DNA of 44,185 bases from contig NZ_MKXB01000235.1 in the NCBI RefSeq assembly GCF_001865245.1, positions 39,742-83,926 of the forward strand. The letters run 5' to 3'. Both the position numbers and the translations under genes were made by a program. The notes beneath the pieces are model-generated. The model did no database searches. It had not been told where the DNA came from and saw nothing but the letters and a program-made list of their open reading frames with translations. Of this stretch, positions 42,567 to 44,185 are shown one piece after another; within the stretch, counting starts at the first letter, position 1, and each line of letters opens with the position of its first letter. This stretch comes from Streptomyces sp. CC53 (GTDB lineage Bacteria; Actinomycetota; Actinomycetes; Streptomycetales; Streptomycetaceae).

Positions 42567-44185
42567 CTATCCGAGATCGAGTGCGTGGGGGAGCCCCATC
42601 CGGTAGCGGTACAGGTCGTGCCGCTTCAGGCCCTCCAGCTCGGGCGGCCGCAGCAGCGGGCGGACCGGGCAGCGCGGCGCAGCCGAACCGGCGCGGTCCA
42701 GAAGGGCGTTGACGGCCTGCCGGGCCGCCGCGTTGGCGCCCTCCATCGTGGCGAGGTCGATGTCGACGGACACGTAGTCCCCGGCGAGGAACAGGTTGGG
42801 CACGCGGGTGGCCGCCTGCGGCCGGTCGTGGAACGTCCCCACCGGGTGGATGAGCAGCTCGTCCTCGTTCGTCGGATGCGGAGTGCCGAGTCCGTCCACC
42901 GCCGGGTCCAGGAACCAGCCGTGCAGGGAGCCGTCCTTCAGCGCGGGGTGCCCGGTGTCGTTGAGCGCCGCCTTCAGCTGCGCCCACACCTCCCGTGCGA
43001 CCTGCTCCCGGGTGCACTCCTTCGCCGTCTTCCCGTACAGGATGCCGGGCTTGTCCCATTCCGAGATGTCCACGGACAGGCAGTCCACGGCCACCCCGTC
43101 GCCGTAGTCGGCGGGGAAGTCGCGGTCCCAGTGGTGGGCCTGCGCGATGGCGGTCAGCGACCACGGCGAGTCCACGCAGTTCACATGGCCCCTGACCAGG
43201 GGCGGCCGCTCGGTCAGATAGAACTGGATGCCGGTCATCCAGTCCGTGCGGAGCCGGTCGCAGCGCGCCAGCTGCGGATCGGCGGCCCGCAGCGCGGGGC
43301 CCCAGGTCCGCCGGGCGTGCTCCACCGGCAGGGCGCAGACGTAGTGGTCCGCGGTCACGTCCCGCCGTGCACCACCGGGGTCCTCCATGCGCGCCGCCCT
43401 GATCCTCCCCTCCCCGTACACGAGCTCGCGCAGCGTCCAGCCGACCCGCAGGTCGACGCCGAGGCTCCGCAGGTGCTCGGCCCACGGATCGATCCACGCC
43501 TCGTTCGTGGGCGCGTTGAGTATCCGGTCCGGCGGGCCGTCCGCGCCCCGGCCCAGCGCATTGAGGACGAACGCCTCGCCGAGGGTGCCCACCGTCCGGG
43601 TGCTGGCCTCCTCCGCCTTCGTGGCGACGATGTTGCGGGTCACACCGATGGCGAGGATCCGCTGGTAGTCCTCGGACATCCGGGCGGCCCGGGTGAACTC
43701 CCACCACGGGGTGCGCTCCCACTCGCCGTCGCGCCGCTCCTGGCAACTGGTCAGGAACACCAGGGCCCGGCCCACGAAGTACGCCGTCTCGTGCGCCGGG
43801 AGGTGGACGGCGGTCTCGACGAACGCCGTCAGCGCGCGGCGCAGCTCGTCCAGCGTCAGCCGCTCCGGCCGGTGGCCCGGCCAGGGGATCGCGAACCGCA
43901 GGTCCTCGCGCCCGCTGCGGGCGAACATCATCTCGCGCGGTGCGACGAGGTTGTCGAAGACGCCGCGCGGGTTCCCCGGGAACGGGATGCGGCGCATCGT
44001 GTCCGGCAGGTTGTGGTAGATCCCCGGAATGAACCGGAACCCGTGCTCCGCGGGCAGCGGCCGGCGGCCGCCGCGCGCGCTGCCGGGCACGTCCATGCTG
44101 CGGGCCTTGCCGCCGAGGGCGCGGCGCTCGTAGACGGTGACCCGGAAGCCCCGTTCGGCCAGCTCGTGCGCGGCCGTCAGGCCGG
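42567..44185 (-). CDS. FAD-dependent desaturase/hydroxysqualene-dehydroxylase-like oxidoreductase (5' end outside window)
   Basis: At least 539 residues are encoded; the frame stays open to the window edge, where it reads GLTAAHELAERGFRVTVYER, the second half of an N-terminal FAD-binding Rossmann motif. The rest matches the amine-oxidase/phytoene-desaturase superfamily: EHGFRFIPGIYHNLPDTMRR, a helical substrate domain and the C-terminal FAD-contact block LFLAGDYVSVDIDLATMEGA. Relatives include HpnE (hydroxysqualene dehydroxylase) and carotene desaturases, acting at the membrane surface on isoprenoids. No other hopanoid or carotenoid gene lies in the window, so the substrate is not assigned. 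The ATG at 44094-44096 is internal, not the start. Confidence 0.82.
   Translation of the reverse strand, partial: GLTAAHELAERGFRVTVYERRALGGKARSMDVPGSARGGRRPLPAEHGFRFIPGIYHNLPDTMRRIPFPGNPRGVFDNLVAPREMMFARSGREDLRFAIPWPGHRPERLTLDELRRALTAFVETAVHLPAHETAYFVGRALVFLTSCQERRDGEWERTPWWEFTRAARMSEDYQRILAIGVTRNIVATKAEEASTRTVGTLGEAFVLNALGRGADGPPDRILNAPTNEAWIDPWAEHLRSLGVDLRVGWTLRELVYGEGRIRAARMEDPGGARRDVTADHYVCALPVEHARRTWGPALRAADPQLARCDRLRTDWMTGIQFYLTERPPLVRGHVNCVDSPWSLTAIAQAHHWDRDFPADYGDGVAVDCLSVDISEWDKPGILYGKTAKECTREQVAREVWAQLKAALNDTGHPALKDGSLHGWFLDPAVDGLGTPHPTNEDELLIHPVGTFHDRPQAATRVPNLFLAGDYVSVDIDLATMEGANAAARQAVNALLDRAGSAAPRCPVRPLLRPPELEGLKRHDLYRYRMGLPHALDLG

Overview
The window is about 44 kb of very GC-rich DNA with strong third-position G/C codon bias. 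GTG starts are frequent, translational coupling by GTGA overlaps is common, and several genes have leaderless-type starts. Three features point to Streptomyces or a close relative: a paired XRE-DUF5753/DUF397 regulatory cassette with an orphan histidine-kinase-like ATPase, a DasR-type operator, and a Nur-type nickel box. There is no rRNA, CRISPR array, integrase or transposase. The region looks like ordinary accessory or chromosome-arm DNA built from small independent transcription units, several of them decayed.

Layout. 0-10 kb: a DeoR-type repressor divergent from a class II aldolase; a CapA-type metallophosphatase divergent from a Cyt delta-endotoxin-like protein; a tRNA-like element with an unusually long closing stem; a leucine-rich-repeat protein whose coupled partner is cut off after about 25 codons; an acetylxylan-esterase pseudogene with a lost start codon and a frameshift; an NTF2-like protein; a PIG-L deacetylase; and a quinone oxidoreductase. 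10.5-15.8 kb: a complete five-gene nickel-type ABC importer (nikABCDE), every junction overlapping, preceded by a palindrome with the spacing of a Nur box. 16-19.5 kb: a small membrane protein, a secreted phosphodiester-glycosidase-like protein, a polysaccharide deacetylase whose promoter contains a DasR-like dre, and a single-pass membrane protein.

20-29.5 kb: a two-gene operon of an HSP90-family ATPase and a 978-residue helical-repeat protein; a GerMN/Gmad2 lipoprotein; and an FHA domain fused to an FAD-dependent monooxygenase-like module, followed by an NAD(P)H-dependent FMN-reductase-like flavoprotein. 29.5-36 kb: small conserved genes, a nucleoside hydrolase, a small secreted peptide, an oxidoreductase remnant, a stand-alone ATP-grasp enzyme and homocysteine S-methyltransferase. 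36-39.2 kb: the WhiJ-like regulatory cassette plus a DUF574-type methyltransferase. 39.2-44.2 kb, all minus strand: a secreted M64 metallopeptidase, a GH4 6-phospho-glycosidase and an FAD-dependent desaturase/dehydroxylase-like enzyme that runs off the window.

The genes most likely to repay experimental work are the FHA-FAD fusion with its flavoreductase neighbour, the HSP90/helical-repeat operon, the Cyt-like protein and the tRNA-like element. The nickel importer and the polysaccharide deacetylase have regulation that can be predicted directly from their operators. All family assignments were made by reading motifs; no database search was run.
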